From contig CM060961.1 in NCBI GenBank assembly GCA_030765045.1, positions 144,404,538 to 144,468,537 of the forward strand: a stretch of 64,000 bases of DNA. Direction: 5' to 3'. This DNA comes from Tenodera sinensis (taxonomy: Eukaryota > Arthropoda > Insecta > Mantodea > Mantidae). The position numbers were made by a program, and so were the translations under genes. Every line of letters begins with the position of its first letter. The first letter of the stretch is position 1. The notes under the pieces were generated by a model. It searched no databases, was not told the origin of the DNA, and worked only from the letters and a program-made list of their open reading frames with translations. Positions 1 to 10,410 of this stretch are shown here, one piece after another.

Positions 1-662
1 GTTTTCATTGGATTGAGTTGAAATTTTAACACAACAATCACTGTATAGTGAGGAGTAACTGTGCTAAATTTCATACATTTAGTCAGATTAGTTGCCAACA
101 TATTAATATTTTATTATATTTTTTTACATATTTGTATAAATGGTTCCCCATGATGCAATTTTGATTTGAAAAACTTAATAAGTTTCAGTTATGTACTGTA
201 GTAGAATGTTAGCAAACTGATGAGATAATTTTTTAATCTAGTTAATAGTTTGGATAATAATAAATTTTAAAGTTTAAATTCATAATTTTTTCATTTAAAT
301 TTCGAAATGTAAACTTTAATATTTAATTACTCAGCAGTTATTCACGTTATGAAAAAATTATCTCATTATTTCTTTTTAATGTTATTTCTAAGCAGGTACA
401 CCAAATTTCATGCAAAAGTACTGAAAATTGCATCGTGTGGAGCATTTTAAAGAGCAAATAGTGTTAAAAATAAAAATATGGAAAAACAAAGTTTGAAGTC
501 ATAGCAAGGATAATGGAACTGTATGGATTTAAATGGACATGACCACTTACAGGCAATCAGTTGGGCGGCTACGTGACATAGTTAAAAAGGTCGTAAGGCT
601 ATAAAAAGCATATCAAAATAAAGCAGAAGGTTTAAACTATTTGATAAAACAAAAATCCATTT
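1..662. other. AT-rich region, no gene seen
   Basis: Very AT-rich sequence without a supportable reading frame. It lies upstream of a decayed transposase and probably holds the left end of that element. The only structure seen is one arm of an imperfect inverted repeat near 424-455, matched near 2488-2519. Confidence 0.5.
424..455. repeat. Left arm of imperfect inverted repeat around transposase relic
   Basis: The core TGCATCGTGTG followed by CATTTT recurs in inverted orientation at about 2488-2519, so the two arms flank the transposase pseudogene at 663-1867. This may be a subterminal inverted repeat of the same element. The match is short and imperfect and I see no clear target duplication. 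A similar motif in direct orientation lies near 2763, so it could instead be a general AT-rich repeat. Confidence 0.3.
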
Positions 663-1867
663 TTGAAAATTATACAGATGGGTATCCTTAAATCTCCAGG
701 AAAGCGTGCCAGAAAACAAAAAACCATTTCCAATTTAGATGATTTTGAAAAAGACGTACTTCACCGCACAATATATGAAATGTATGACAATGGTGAATAC
801 CCCACCATTAAAATGTTGGTTCATGTTATGAGGGAAAAAATAGACTATATGGGTTCCTCTACTTCAATGGGATTAATACTTAAGAATTTGGGCTTCAAAT
901 ACAGAAAAACTAAAGATGGCCGTAAATTCTTACTCGAAAGAAATGATATAGTTGCCGCAAGAATACCATTTTTAAGTAGGTACTATGCACATGCTTAGGG
1001 TGTCTGGAGATTAGCGCCCCATTTTTTATACTGATGAGACGTGGGTAAATCAGAACCATTGCAAACAAAACATATGGCAAGATTCAACGGAAGAGGCGGT
1101 CTCAAGATACCTGTAGGGAGAGGGAACAGACTTATAATTTGCCATGCAGGTTCTGCACAAACAGGGTTCATTTCCGAAAGCAAGTGGGTTTTCCGTTCCA
1201 GACCAGGGAATAAAAATGTTGACTACCATTCTGAAATGAATGCAGATTCCTACACAGATTGGTTCACAAACAAATTCATACATTTTTTAGAAGAGGGGTC
1301 CATCATCATTATGCATAATGCAAGCTACCATTCTAAACTCTTAGATAAACCTCCCTCTACAAATTCCAAAAAACAAGATATTCAGGACTGGCTGGCACAT
1401 AATAAAATAACATTCCATCCTTCTTAAACTAGGGCAGTATTATTACAAAAAGTAAATCAACATAAAACCCAAGAAAAGAGGTACCACCTGGATCAAATTG
1501 CATTAGAAAACGGGCACCAAATTATTCGTTTACCTCCTTATCACTGCCAATACAACCCCATAGAATTAATTTGGGCTAAGGTAAAGGGGGAAGCTGCTAA
1601 AGAAAACATCACTTTTCGTCTCGCGGACGTTGAAAAGCTTATGCATGCTGCATTGACAGAGTCACAAAAGAAGACTGGGCTAGTCGTGTTGCGCACTGTG
1701 AGAAATTGCAAGAAGAAGATTTCCATAAGGAAGTGGCTCGAGATAATACAGTACAGAGTTTACTTATAAATCTTAGAGAATCTGATTCCGAATTAAGTGA
1801 GGATGAGGAAGAAGACGACGAGGAGGAAGATGAGGAGGATGACGAGCTAGCAACCCCTTTACAATAA
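663..1867 (+). pseudogene. Decayed IS630/Tc1-mariner-like DDE transposase
   Basis: The coding trace runs in pieces: 663-998 (N-terminal helical region), about 1027-1113 in another frame carrying YTDETWVN (first catalytic Asp), about 1114-1660 in the original frame with an in-frame stop at 1425-1427, then 1661-1867 in a third frame ending in an acidic tail of about 25 Asp/Glu-rich residues. The PPYHCQYNPIELIW motif near 1533-1574 carries the C-terminal catalytic acid region of IS630/Tc1-type transposases. The position of the second catalytic Asp, usually MDNASYHS, reads MHNASYHS near 1312-1335, so Asp is replaced by His. Frameshifts, a stop and the lost catalytic residue make it inactive. The start at 663 is only the first ATG of the open stretch. 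Confidence 0.75.
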
Positions 1868-3002
1868 GTAGCTTTCAAAAATCCAGGTATGTTATTTTCA
1901 GTAAATAAGTACGTTAATATTGAGTGTTACAGTTTATGTTGTCATCATCATTATCCTTTGCTGCGTAAGTTTACGTTCTGACAATTTGTGACACGACGAA
2001 TGTTACTTTCCCTCCCCGCGCTCTTTGGCGCAACACTTGGCAGCAGCGCAGCCACCGTGTGCACGCTTTGGCTCAGCTCATATGCCTTCTAAAACCGTAC
2101 GCCGTATAGCATCAGTAGCAGCATTTGAAGCGTGTCAGCAGAGTAATCATTTACAATTCCTAGTAAAGAAATGCTGCGGCAATATTAGTACTGCAATAAT
2201 TGTGCTATTCTCGACATTTCAACATTGGTGACCAAGAAATATCATACATTATTTTTTGCCTCCTAAGTGAATGTACCACTGAAATTCAGCACAAATCTCG
2301 CAAAACTTCACATTTGTATTCCATGACTTTAAAAATACTAGGGACCTTAAATTCAAAATGTGTTTTGACTTTTTATATTACAAATACTTGTAGTTGCATA
2401 ATGTACCCTAAAAATGCAGAATAACAATGTTTTTCATTTTAAAATTTAAGCTTTTTGAAAATTATTTTTTCACAATATTCACTTTTTGAAAATGTCACAC
2501 GATGCAGTTTTCATGCAATTCTTCGTATCATTTCCAAAACACAAAGAAGTAAATCTGTCATATACTTTTTTTCTTTTGAACGGTTTTGAATTACTAAAGA
2601 AACTTATAAAACTTTATACCTACTAGAAATTTCAAGTGACAAAATTTAAAAATTATTTTCTTTTGAGCTGATGCTAATAAAACAAATTTGTACGACAGAT
2701 TTACACATTATAATCAGATAAATACAATAGAACCTTAAAAATAGGCATTTTTTAAAAATATTTCGTCGTGTAGAGCAATTAGCATAACATTAAAAAATCC
2801 AAATTCAACATTTCATAACTCGGAAACTGAAGGATATATCACACTAACATTCAAAACCCTCTAATTCTGGTACAGCACAGCATTGAAAATAAATTTTCAG
2901 CTAACCTGGCTGAAAAATTTTAAAAATCAAGTTTCAGTTGTTTATTCCCTTAATTTTCAAGCCCGAGCCCTTCCCTATCCCAGCCCGAGGGCGGCACGTA
3001 TT
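1868..3002. other. AT-rich non-coding stretch
   Basis: No supportable gene. The stretch includes the right arm of the imperfect inverted repeat at about 2488-2519. Short ORFs here have AT-driven, low-complexity translations and no recognisable domain. Confidence 0.5.
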
Positions 3003-3145
3003 TTTGTTTTTTTTTGTTTTTTTTATTATTTTTTATTAATTTTTATTTTTTTTTATTTTTTAAGGGGGATTTAAGGACTTATCTCACCCAGGGTAGTCCT
3101 AAGGCTGTTTCAGAGCATAAACGCTCTCTTCAGCCGCGGGATTAA
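3003..3145 (-). mobile_element. SL-a: 3'-end stub of a LINE with conserved stem-loop
   Basis: On the minus strand this reads GCGGCTGAAGAG, a hairpin, GAAACAGCC (3103-3135 on the plus strand), then the sequence CCCTGGGTGAGATAA and an A/T-rich tail (T-rich at 3003-3062 on the plus strand). The same arrangement ends the longer SL-b element at 7912-8978. This copy keeps only about 140 bp, so it is an extremely 5'-truncated insertion. Confidence 0.6.
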
Positions 3146-3439
3146 TTTTTATTTAATTATAAACAAAATGATCTTGATGATCAGGAGATCTGGGTATGTT
3201 ACTATTACTACATGTTGCTCCAGGATAACGGCATAAATCTTGACAGGATTACCCATGAGTAACGTAGTATCATAGCGGATAGAAGAGAAAGTGTGAGCTC
3301 TCCCGCTATAGCGCGTCTCACCCTTAAAAGACAGTACACGTTAAATGGAGCGCAGTGTTGCAACATGTACTAGTTGCGAATCTTTCTCCGCGAGCGACTC
3401 GAGGTGGCCTGAGTCCTGTACTTAGTCCTTCAATTGCTG
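3146..3439. other. Unassigned sequence
   Basis: No gene recognised. It sits between the SL-a stub and the minus-strand transposase relic. A segment near 3288-3325 loosely resembles, in inverted orientation, sequence near 7875-7920, perhaps a shared target or old repeat. Confidence 0.3.
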
Positions 3440-4030
3440 CTTGACGAGACGGGCACTTTTAACTTTGGTATCCCTCCACGCCTTTGTTACTGTATGACCT
3501 AAATTTACAAATGACTCGTCTGTATAAACAATTGATTTCCCCTGGTCCCTAAACCTTTTACGTCTTTTAGATATTTATGTCGCCATCTGATGATATCGAT
3601 ATCGTCTCTTTCTATTAATATGCACTTGTTACCCTTTCTTTCATATTCGAACCCCAAATCAGAGTGGCCCTTGAGAAATTTGGTAGGGTCTCATCACTGT
3701 TGAACTGTGACAAAATTATATTCAGCGTGGGTGGAATATTTGCAAACAGTAAAGAATGAACAATTCGCCGCACTCCACCTTGCACTATTCAATCATATTG
3801 CGTTAACCTAGCGTTTTGTGTAGTCCCGCCCTTTTTGCTTTCTTTTTCGATGGCGTTCTTAGAGATACTTTCATTAGTTCCTTTTTAATCATACACACTA
3901 CTGCTTCTGAACACCCGATAGCCTTAGCTGTTTCTTTTACCGCCTTACACGCATTTTTCTTAAAAAATAATCTAACACATTCATAATTATTTGGCGTTCC
4001 TTACTTCTTTATTTACCAACATATCGTCCC
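3440..4030 (-). pseudogene. Decayed IS630/Tc1-like transposase N-terminal half
   Basis: Read on the minus strand, an N-terminal helix-turn-helix (about 3885-3957, with residues like AVKETAKAIGCSEAVVCMI) is followed by a region resembling the 663-1867 protein (LGFEYERKGNKC) and by YTDESFVNLGHT near 3490-3530, which carries the first catalytic Asp. Stops and at least one frameshift interrupt it, and the remaining DDE domain is absent. It is a different, more degraded relative of the transposase at 663-1867, in opposite orientation. Confidence 0.6.
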
Positions 4031-4153
4031 TTCCTAGCTTCACCCTCCATAACTACAAATATGTACAAAAATATTAAACAAATAGCGCAATAACAGCTCA
4101 CAGTTACACACACGGCTTCTTTCGAACTAATGTTAGTGCTGCTCCTTATACTA

Positions 4154-4178
4154 GGGTAAAGGCGGGGCAAATGGACAG
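4154..4178 (+). repeat. Left TIR of the pogo-like element
   Basis: Begins GGGTAAAGGCGGGGC and continues with AAATGGACAG. It is the exact reverse complement of 5979-6003. The TA at 4152-4153 is the left target duplication. Confidence 0.92.
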
Positions 4179-4705
4179 AGGGGCAAACGGACAGCTTCTA
4201 AGTAATTTTAGCGCATTTTGACTTCCGAGTTTGGTAACAGTATATGGTGGGATGCAGAGTGTTCATCTGGCTTCTGTTGATCAGCTGTATAAATATTTCC
4301 TGTGTAGACCTTCCAGAATTGTTGGAATCCAGCTTCAAAGCACTGCAGGTAAAAATATACGTCTATAAATTTCTGAAACTGTAAGAAAATGCGCTGAGTT
4401 TGCAAGGATTATGCGGATTATGAGGGCTTCTAGAAACTTCTGCTACGTGTTACAGTCATCATAGGGAGTACCTTGGTATGTTGTTATGCTTACTGGAACC
4501 ATGGAGCTGCTGCTCTCTCTCAGGGAAGCTGTATATTAAGGGCGTGTAGAAGGGGGCAAACGGACAGCTTGCTGTGGGGGCATACGGACACGCTCTTATC
4601 GAAGCTTTCTGGGAGACAGATATAATTGTGATGCACATAAAAATGTATCCAAAGTATTCGCTAACTAAAATAGGTTGTTTATGATTTGTAGTTATTGTTC
4701 GGAAC

Positions 4706-5747
4706 CGGCAAAGAACTTTAAATCGCTGTACATGGAGCAAAGAATGCATGTCAGGTGCTGTGGAAACTGTAAGAGAGAATGGAATGCCTTTGTGGAATAA
4801 ATTTGGTGACATTTTTAACTGTGATGAAACAGGGCTGTAGCTGATTTAAAACCAAAAACAAAAAGTGATATCACAGCGCAGTAAGAAAGATGTAGTGAGC
4901 CAGGCAAGCTGTGAAAAGGGTGAAACCATTAGTGTGATGGCATGTGTCTCAGCAAGTGGGCAATATATGCCCCCCTTTATAGTAATGAAAGGTCAGCGAT
5001 ACAATGAGAATTTTGAGATTGGCATGCCTCCAGGATCTAAAATTGTTCTATCAGAAAGTGGCTACATGAGGTGGGAACAATTTGTACAATTTCTTTACCA
5101 CTTTATTTCCGTGAAACCTAGTAGAACTGTGTCAGTGGATTCAGGAGCTGCAGAATTTATCCCTTCAATCCCAACAGTCTTACAGACCATGTATTTTGTC
5201 CAGGACAAGTTCATTTACAGAATGAACAACATGAAAATGCAGAACCTGATATTGAAAATGAGATCCTTGAAGCTAAGAATCAGGCACCGTTGGACATTCT
5301 TCAAGATGTAATCCCAGAGAATGGGAACAATTGCGAAGTTCGCAGTTCACCAACACAAGCAGGCCTGACTCAAGTTTCTACACCGTCGACAAGCTCGACT
5401 CGATAAGTCCTCACCCAATAACTACTCTGGAAATTAAAAGCAAACCAGGAACTAAAAGAAACTCGAGAAATTCTGAAGTTATTATAAGCCCAGAATTTAT
5501 AAGAGGAAGACTGTCTGTGCTAAAAAGGAAAAGGCGGTAGCAGCGAAAGCCCGGAACACTGGAGCTAAGAAGAATCTTGTCTATGAAGCAGAAGATATCT
5601 GGAAGAAATGCCGAAATTGCTACAAGGAAGGTAAGAATTGGGTTCAGTGCCTCAACTGGTGCAAACTGGTACCACGTTAAGTGTGTAGAGGCTGGAAATT
5701 ATCCATATTTCATGTGCCACAATTGTATAAGTGATGACAGTGACTAA
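4706..5747 (+). pseudogene. Pogo/Tigger-type transposase with internal deletions
   Basis: One frame from 4706 shows a pipsqueak-like segment (TWSKECMSGAVETVRENGMP), which then runs directly into FGDIFNCDETG (first catalytic Asp, near 4810-4842). The CENP-B-like DNA-binding region between them has been deleted. Two in-frame stops (TAG and TAA, about 4838-4851) precede a good DDE segment (EKGETISVMACVSASGQ, then PPFIVMKG and SGYMRWEQFVQFLYHF) to about 5125. The second Asp region is lost at a deletion near 5130. The last part (about 5610-5747) encodes a Cys/His-rich finger (CRNCYKEGKNWVQC, then WYHVKC and CHNC with a shift) and an acidic end, as in insect pogo-like transposases. Not functional. 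Confidence 0.75.
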
Positions 5748-5978
5748 AATTGTTGGTGTCCGTTTCCCCCCTACAGAGTGTCCTTTTGCCCCTGTGGTTG
5801 GGGCAAACGGACATTGTAACATCCTTAAACTATTAATTAATATTTTTCTGTTCGTGTATCTTATTCCAGACTATATAATTTTCAGTTTTGTCAAATGAAG
5901 GTTCAGTGCTTCTGTTAAAATAATATTTTTGACTCTACAGTAAATAGTATGACCTTCATTATGAAAAATGTGCTTAGC

Positions 5979-6003
5979 CTGTCCATTTGCCCCGCCTTTA
6001 CCC
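5979..6003 (-). repeat. Right TIR of the pogo-like element
   Basis: Ends GCCCCGCCTTTACCC, the exact reverse complement of the left TIR, followed by TA at 6004-6005. Confidence 0.92.
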
Positions 6004-6005
6004 TA

Positions 6006-6906
6006 TCTTCTGTGTCAGGCCTGACGCTGAATAGATGAATACCTTTTGTTTACCTTACTGGATAAAAGAAAGAGATTACTGCCTTTTGGTTTATTTTAAA
6101 AACTTTCTCCAACCTTCCTCAACATTTGTTCTCTCTGGTTCCCTGATGTAAACTCAATAACAAAAAAGTTTCACACTGCGTAACTTTTGCAGTGCACATA
6201 TATAAAATTTTCCGAAAACATTTAATTTAAAAAATTATAACACTTAACTGGGTAAACATAGAGAATTCAAAGTAGGCAGGTAGGAGCACTATAGTTTACT
6301 CTACCTAAGAAAAAAATATAGATGCATTCTAGCAGTTAGTTTGTTAGTTAGTGCGTGATGAGTGTAGAAACAGCAAATATCGGACTTCTATTGAAAAAAA
6401 CGTTTTCTGAAGAAATTTGGACCTATAGAAATGTATAATGACTCTGAAAAGGATATAACCTGATAGAGAAAAAAATTCTGCATAGGATAATGTGTTCAAA
6501 CCTGAAATTTATAACAAATGAATATTTATACCATGCTATTAGGAATCTGGCAACAGAGCGAGGGTAGAAAAGGACGCGGCTAACGGCAACTTGTATGCGC
6601 TAGATAGAGACAGAGATGTCCCATTTAACTCCATACTGTCTTCTAAGAGTGAAACGCTATATAGTTCACTGCATGATCCGTGGTCCCGTGGCAACTGACC
6701 GAAACTGCGGCGTGGCGATCGCAGTCGCCTTAAAATGTGGCCGAACTGCTTAGTATGTGATTCGGAAGTACAGACAATTTTATACGTATGCGTTGTGTGT
6801 TGTGAGTAATTAGGTACATAACTTGTGAAATTGCTTCTAATTTTGTGCATAAATGTGTGTGTTCTTCAAAACGTAAGTTTCAAGCAACATCAATAATTGA
6901 TTAAAA
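6006..6906. other. No gene seen between pogo-like element and THAP ORF
   Basis: About 900 bp of AT-rich sequence. The part at 6540-6760 is more GC-rich and could be the leader or promoter of the THAP ORF at 6907, but I see no definable element. Confidence 0.4.
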
Positions 6907-7618
6907 ATGCCAACTTGTTTTGTACCCGGGTGTCATTCAGGATACACAAACTGCTCAGAAGCTAGACATTTTTTTACTCCTCCTAAAGATAAAAATCTGT
7001 TTTACAAATGGGAAAAGTCTATTCCTAGGAAAGACACTAAATTATCTGTTAAATCTAGTATTTGTGACAAACATTTTCCAGAGGACTTTTTATTGAAAGT
7101 TGATTCATTCGTTGTGCATGGAAAACTAGTTGAAATCCCTAGAATTAAATGGCGGTTAAAGCCAGGGGCAATTCCCTGTATATTTCCTAATTTACCCAGG
7201 TACAGTGCATAAATCCCGAAAATCTTCACAAAACAGAGACAAAAAATTACTGAAAAAGCAATATTCAACAATCAGTAAATTACCAGATGCAGGATCCAGT
7301 CAACCAGTTCTTATTTCAAACGCGCCGTCCTTCAACAATGAGGAATTCACAGAAAACAGTTCTAATTCCTCCAAGGTCACAAACACAAGTGTCAATAATG
7401 AAATTGCTACACTGAAGAAAATAATTAGAAACCTCAATAGAAATTTAGTTAGAACTAAAATTCTGCTATCTAAAGAGAGGGCTAAATTAAAACTAGTAGA
7501 AAAGAAATTCGCTACTAATTGTTGCGAACATAAACGCAATTTAAATTATTTAAGTAAAAAACAAAAGCTGGTTCTAGATACAATGCTTCAAAAATACACA
7601 ATTTGCATTATGGTTTAA
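6907..7618 (+). pseudogene. THAP-domain plus coiled-coil ORF, P-element-like, truncated
   Basis: The frame starting at ATG 6907 encodes a near-complete THAP zinc finger of about 90 residues: MPTCFVPGC (first Cys pair), the conserved Trp in FYKWEKSIPR, CDKHF (last Cys/His pair) and the C-terminal GAIPCIFP box. It stops at 7210-7212. A +1 frame from about 7205 continues with a basic linker and a Leu/Lys-rich coiled coil (NNEIATLKKIIRNLN) to a stop at 7616-7618, the order found in P-element and THAP9-type transposases. No RNase-H-like catalytic domain follows. The join needs a one-base shift, or splicing: CAG/GTACAGT at the join resembles a 5' splice site. It could be a decayed P-like transposon or an exon of a domesticated gene. 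Confidence 0.6.
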
Positions 7619-7911
7619 TTTTTCAGCGTAAAATCATGTAAGCAGATATTTCCCACTCTTCTTCGTTAATTATAATACCCATTATTGTAAAATACCAGCC
7701 TATATTATGTTATGTGTCAAGGAAAGACGATGTTTCAAAACAGTATTTCCAATATTCCTGCGTACGATTTTAGGTATTTAAAATGCTAACTGATAATATG
7801 AAACCCATTTTCACCATGCATTCGTGAACTAAAGTCAAGCGACCGCGACACCAGTGCCATCTTGCGAGCGAACTATAGTAACTCCCGAAGAGCTCACACT
7901 ATCACACTATC
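7619..7911. other. Unassigned sequence
   Basis: No gene recognised. It ends in a CT microsatellite abutting the 3' tail of the minus-strand SL-b element. Confidence 0.4.
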
Positions 7912-8978
7912 TCTCTCTCTTTTTTTTCCCAAGGGTATTTAAGGGCTAATATTACCCTGGGTTATCTCACCCAGGGCTTATTGACCCTATGGCTGTTTCA
8001 GGGGTGTACCCTCTTCAGCCGCGGGTTAGTTTTTTTGGATATTTTTATTAATTCTTAGGTTACAATATAATAGGTATGAACAATTTATACAATGAAAAAA
8101 ATTAAAAATAAAAAACAAACTAATACTAGACTTAAACTTAACATTGGTGTTGGTTCTTATGCTACAATTATTGGTGATATTTGTGCTGTGTTTGTTCTTG
8201 GATTACACTTTTAATCAACGTTGTTGTCAGGAAGAAGCTTAACTTATGAGCACGTTGAGGGTATTTAGGTGGTCCTGTATTCTTTGTTCTTCTTCTTCTT
8301 TGGCTTTTTTGTGTGTTTCTATTAGTGTGATGATGGGTGGTGCTTGGCTTGAGGTTTTCTTGTAGTTGCTGGCGTTGTGAATTAGCTGTTGTCTATGTGG
8401 CCTGGCGTCTGCGTTGGTTATGTACTTGATTGCTTGCTTTTTGATGTGGTCATATAATGGAGTTGTTCTGCAGTCTTCGTATAGGGTGGCTGCTCTGTGC
8501 CATGGAGGGAGTCTGTTGGCGATTCTCAAGCACTTTCTTTCAATCTCTTGAAGGCGGTTTATGATGGTTGGTGTCGCTAGTGGGTAGGTGGCGATGGCAG
8601 CGTATGTGAAGTATGGTCTGACGATGGTTTTGTAGAGCTGGTTAAGGATAGCTGTCGATAGTCCGATATTTCCAATTTTGGATAAATAATGTAGGGTGGA
8701 GATAGCATTTTTGGCCTGTGTTATTTTCCGATTGAAGTGGGTTTTCATCTGGAGTTTGTTATGGAGCGTGATGCCTAGGTACTTTACTGTGGTTTTGGTG
8801 GATATGTGATGGTTTTTGAATTTGATCTTGGCTTCTCCGTGCTTCAGTTTTATCTTACGTCGGAATATGATGGCTTGTGTTTTGCTTGCATTTACTGTGA
8901 GTCTCCATTTGTCTGCCCACTTGGTGAATATTTTAAGCTGTGCTTTTCAAGTCTTGGTTGTGCGTTACGTAGTCTAGG
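7912..8978 (-). mobile_element. SL-b: 3' part of a Jockey-like LINE, interrupted
   Basis: Minus-strand element whose 3' end is at about 7912, with a short A-rich end beside GA repeats. It carries the conserved stem-loop at 7991-8020 and a second hairpin (CCCTGGG/CCCAGGG) at 7955-7976. Its ORF2 C-terminal region is at 8239-8957. The RT core just upstream lies at 12597-12822. The missing stretch between the two parts corresponds to only a couple of residues when compared with SL-c, so SL-b is one element split by the block 8979-12596. Confidence 0.75.
8239..8957 (-). pseudogene. SL-b ORF2 C-terminal fragment (post-RT region)
   Basis: Open on the minus strand from about 8955 to the stop at 8239. 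It starts with FTKWADKWRLTVNASKTQA, the region just after the RT active site, then TVKYLGITLHNKL and a region rich in hydrophobic helices (LYKTIVRPYFTYAAIATYPL) typical of Jockey-type ORF2 C-termini, ending in an acidic/basic EEEEQRIQDHL tail. A stop and frameshift near 8957 and the upstream interruption make it a pseudogene. The closest relative in the window is SL-c at 11422-12231. Confidence 0.75.
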
Positions 8979-10410
8979 TTTTTTTTTTTTAAAGAAAGGG
9001 GAGACAGAAGAAGAGTTGGAAGGAAAAAGATTGGCTTATTTCGCCTGGAAGGGAATAAGGGTGAAGGACCAAGTTTCACGTTTCTTTATTTGTCATTTCG
9101 GGGGTTTTGCGCAGTACCGCATAAGCACCTGCGTTATTTGCGGTAATGATGCGCTGCCTTCGTGAGAAGGGAGCGGCTTTGCGGTCTTGTTTCTGGGCTA
9201 CACCCATGGCTAGGCCCTGAGTGTAGCACGCAGTGTTTCAACGGCGCTCTCGGCTAGCGTGGTCTTCTTGAAGTGGCGGAGGTTGGGGCTGCATACCGGT
9301 GACTAGTCTGGGATGGTGGAAGAGGCAAAGGGTGGTTCTCCGGCACATACTGAGCGTATTGCTCGCGTAGCGGCACTGTGTCACCAAAGTGTGGCACAAG
9401 GAAAATCTCCTTTATCTCCGTGGGTGTGAGTTGGACATTCGTCTGACATCCAACTTCGTGGCGGGTGGGTGTGTGTGTCTTCGTTCTCGATCCGTGCCAG
9501 CTTGCGCTGGCAGGATTCGAGAATGTCGGTGTTCTCTATGGTTGCCGCGCGAAGCTCATGTAGAAGTCTCGCTGCGGCGTTGAATCCTGTTGTATGATGG
9601 ATGAGCTGACGGGTGATGGCGGACAGCTTCTTGGTGGTTGCCCGCCTTGAGGTGTGGATGTTTCTCTTGATGTTCCGGACTATGTCTTCGGTCGCAGTGT
9701 TGTCAAGCTGTGTAATGGTGTTGGCGGCGGTGTCGATGAATGTGGTGATTGCGGTGGTGAGTTGGTGGAGGGCGTCTTCTATCTTGCCCAGGCGTCTGTC
9801 AAGGCTTCGGACCTCCGTATGGAGGCCCTCGACCTCGGCAGTGGGAAGACGTGAGGCTGCGGCTGTGGCGTAGGTCAGTGTCCCTGGTGTTGTTGCTGCG
9901 GCTGATGACTGTGGTTGAATAGGTGGCGGTGGTCCTGGCTGCGATGGTGTGGCGGTGAGTATATGCGGCCTTGGGTAAGACGGGCAGCAAGCCTGCCCGG
10001 TGTAGTGGTCCCTCCTGCCGCAGGTGGCGCAATACCTCGGTCTGCGCGTGAGGTCATGCTGCTGGCAGGAGGACGTTAGGGCCGCTGCACCGCAGTAGTG
10101 GCATTTGGGTGTTGCCACGCAGGTGGTGTCATTGTGCCCGAAGTTGCAACAACGTCGGCACGGCCGGTGCCATTCGGTCCGGCTACATTCGATTCGAATG
10201 TGCCGGCCGAAGAGGGTGAGTCCTGCGGTGATGGCGGCGGTGTAGTGCTCCCTGTCCCTAAAGACAAGGCGCACTAGGGGAGTAATGCCACTACTTCCCC
10301 TGATGCGGCTGGCGGAGACGAGTGAGGGCCATCTGCGTTGACCTTCCTGCAGTAGAATCTGCGAATGCAGGTGGCGATGGACCCCGACAGCTACGGCGCC
10401 GAAGCGACCG
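8979..10410 (-). mobile_element. GO1-a: gag-only LINE-like element, 5'-truncated
   Basis: Minus-strand element with a 12-nt poly(A) tail (T-run 8979-8990), a 3' UTR at 8991-9380 and a gag-like ORF at 9381 to about 10400. No RT sequence lies between the gag stop and the poly(A) tail. The 3' UTR motif TAACGCAGGTGCTTATGCGG (plus-strand 9111-9140) resembles 3' UTR segments of GO1-b and Jk3. Its 5' end abuts SL-c head to head near 10410. Confidence 0.7.
9381..10400 (-). pseudogene. GO1-a gag-like protein, N-terminally truncated
   Basis: The open frame runs from about 10400 to the stop at 9381. Its apparent ATG at 10517 lies in antisense SL-c sequence, so the true N-terminus is missing. Visible order: the end of an RRM-like fold (QRRWPSLVSASRI), a knuckle CRRCCNFGHNDTTC, a CX2C segment (CHYCG, with a downstream Cys and HDL), CATCGRRDHYTGQACC followed by CPSYPR, a Pro/Ala linker and a C-terminal coiled-coil region (HHTTGFNAAARLLHELRAA) shared with GO1-d. 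It is probably an RNA-binding nucleocapsid-like protein. No enzymatic domain is visible. Confidence 0.7.

Larger units (their letters stand above)
4154..6003 (+). mobile_element. Internally deleted pogo-like DNA transposon
   Basis: Bounded by identical 25-bp terminal inverted repeats (4154-4178 and 5979-6003) flanked by TA on both sides (4152-4153 and 6004-6005), the target duplication expected for Tc1/mariner/pogo elements. Inside is a transposase trace of pogo/Tigger type with a large internal deletion. Copies of the subterminal motif GGGGCAAACGGACA lie near both ends. Perfect TIRs around a dead transposase suggest a non-autonomous copy mobilised in trans not long ago. Confidence 0.88.

Noticed and set aside
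2883..3074. Small ORF with Phe-rich C-terminus
   Set aside because: Translation of the T-rich tail of the SL-a stub.
4459..4812. Minus-strand ORF of 117 codons in the pogo-like element
   Set aside because: Antisense to the transposase trace; no domain recognised.
9613..9873. Plus-strand ORFs antisense to GO1-a gag
   Set aside because: Mirror frames of the minus-strand gag; Val/Ala/Arg-rich shadow translations without domains.
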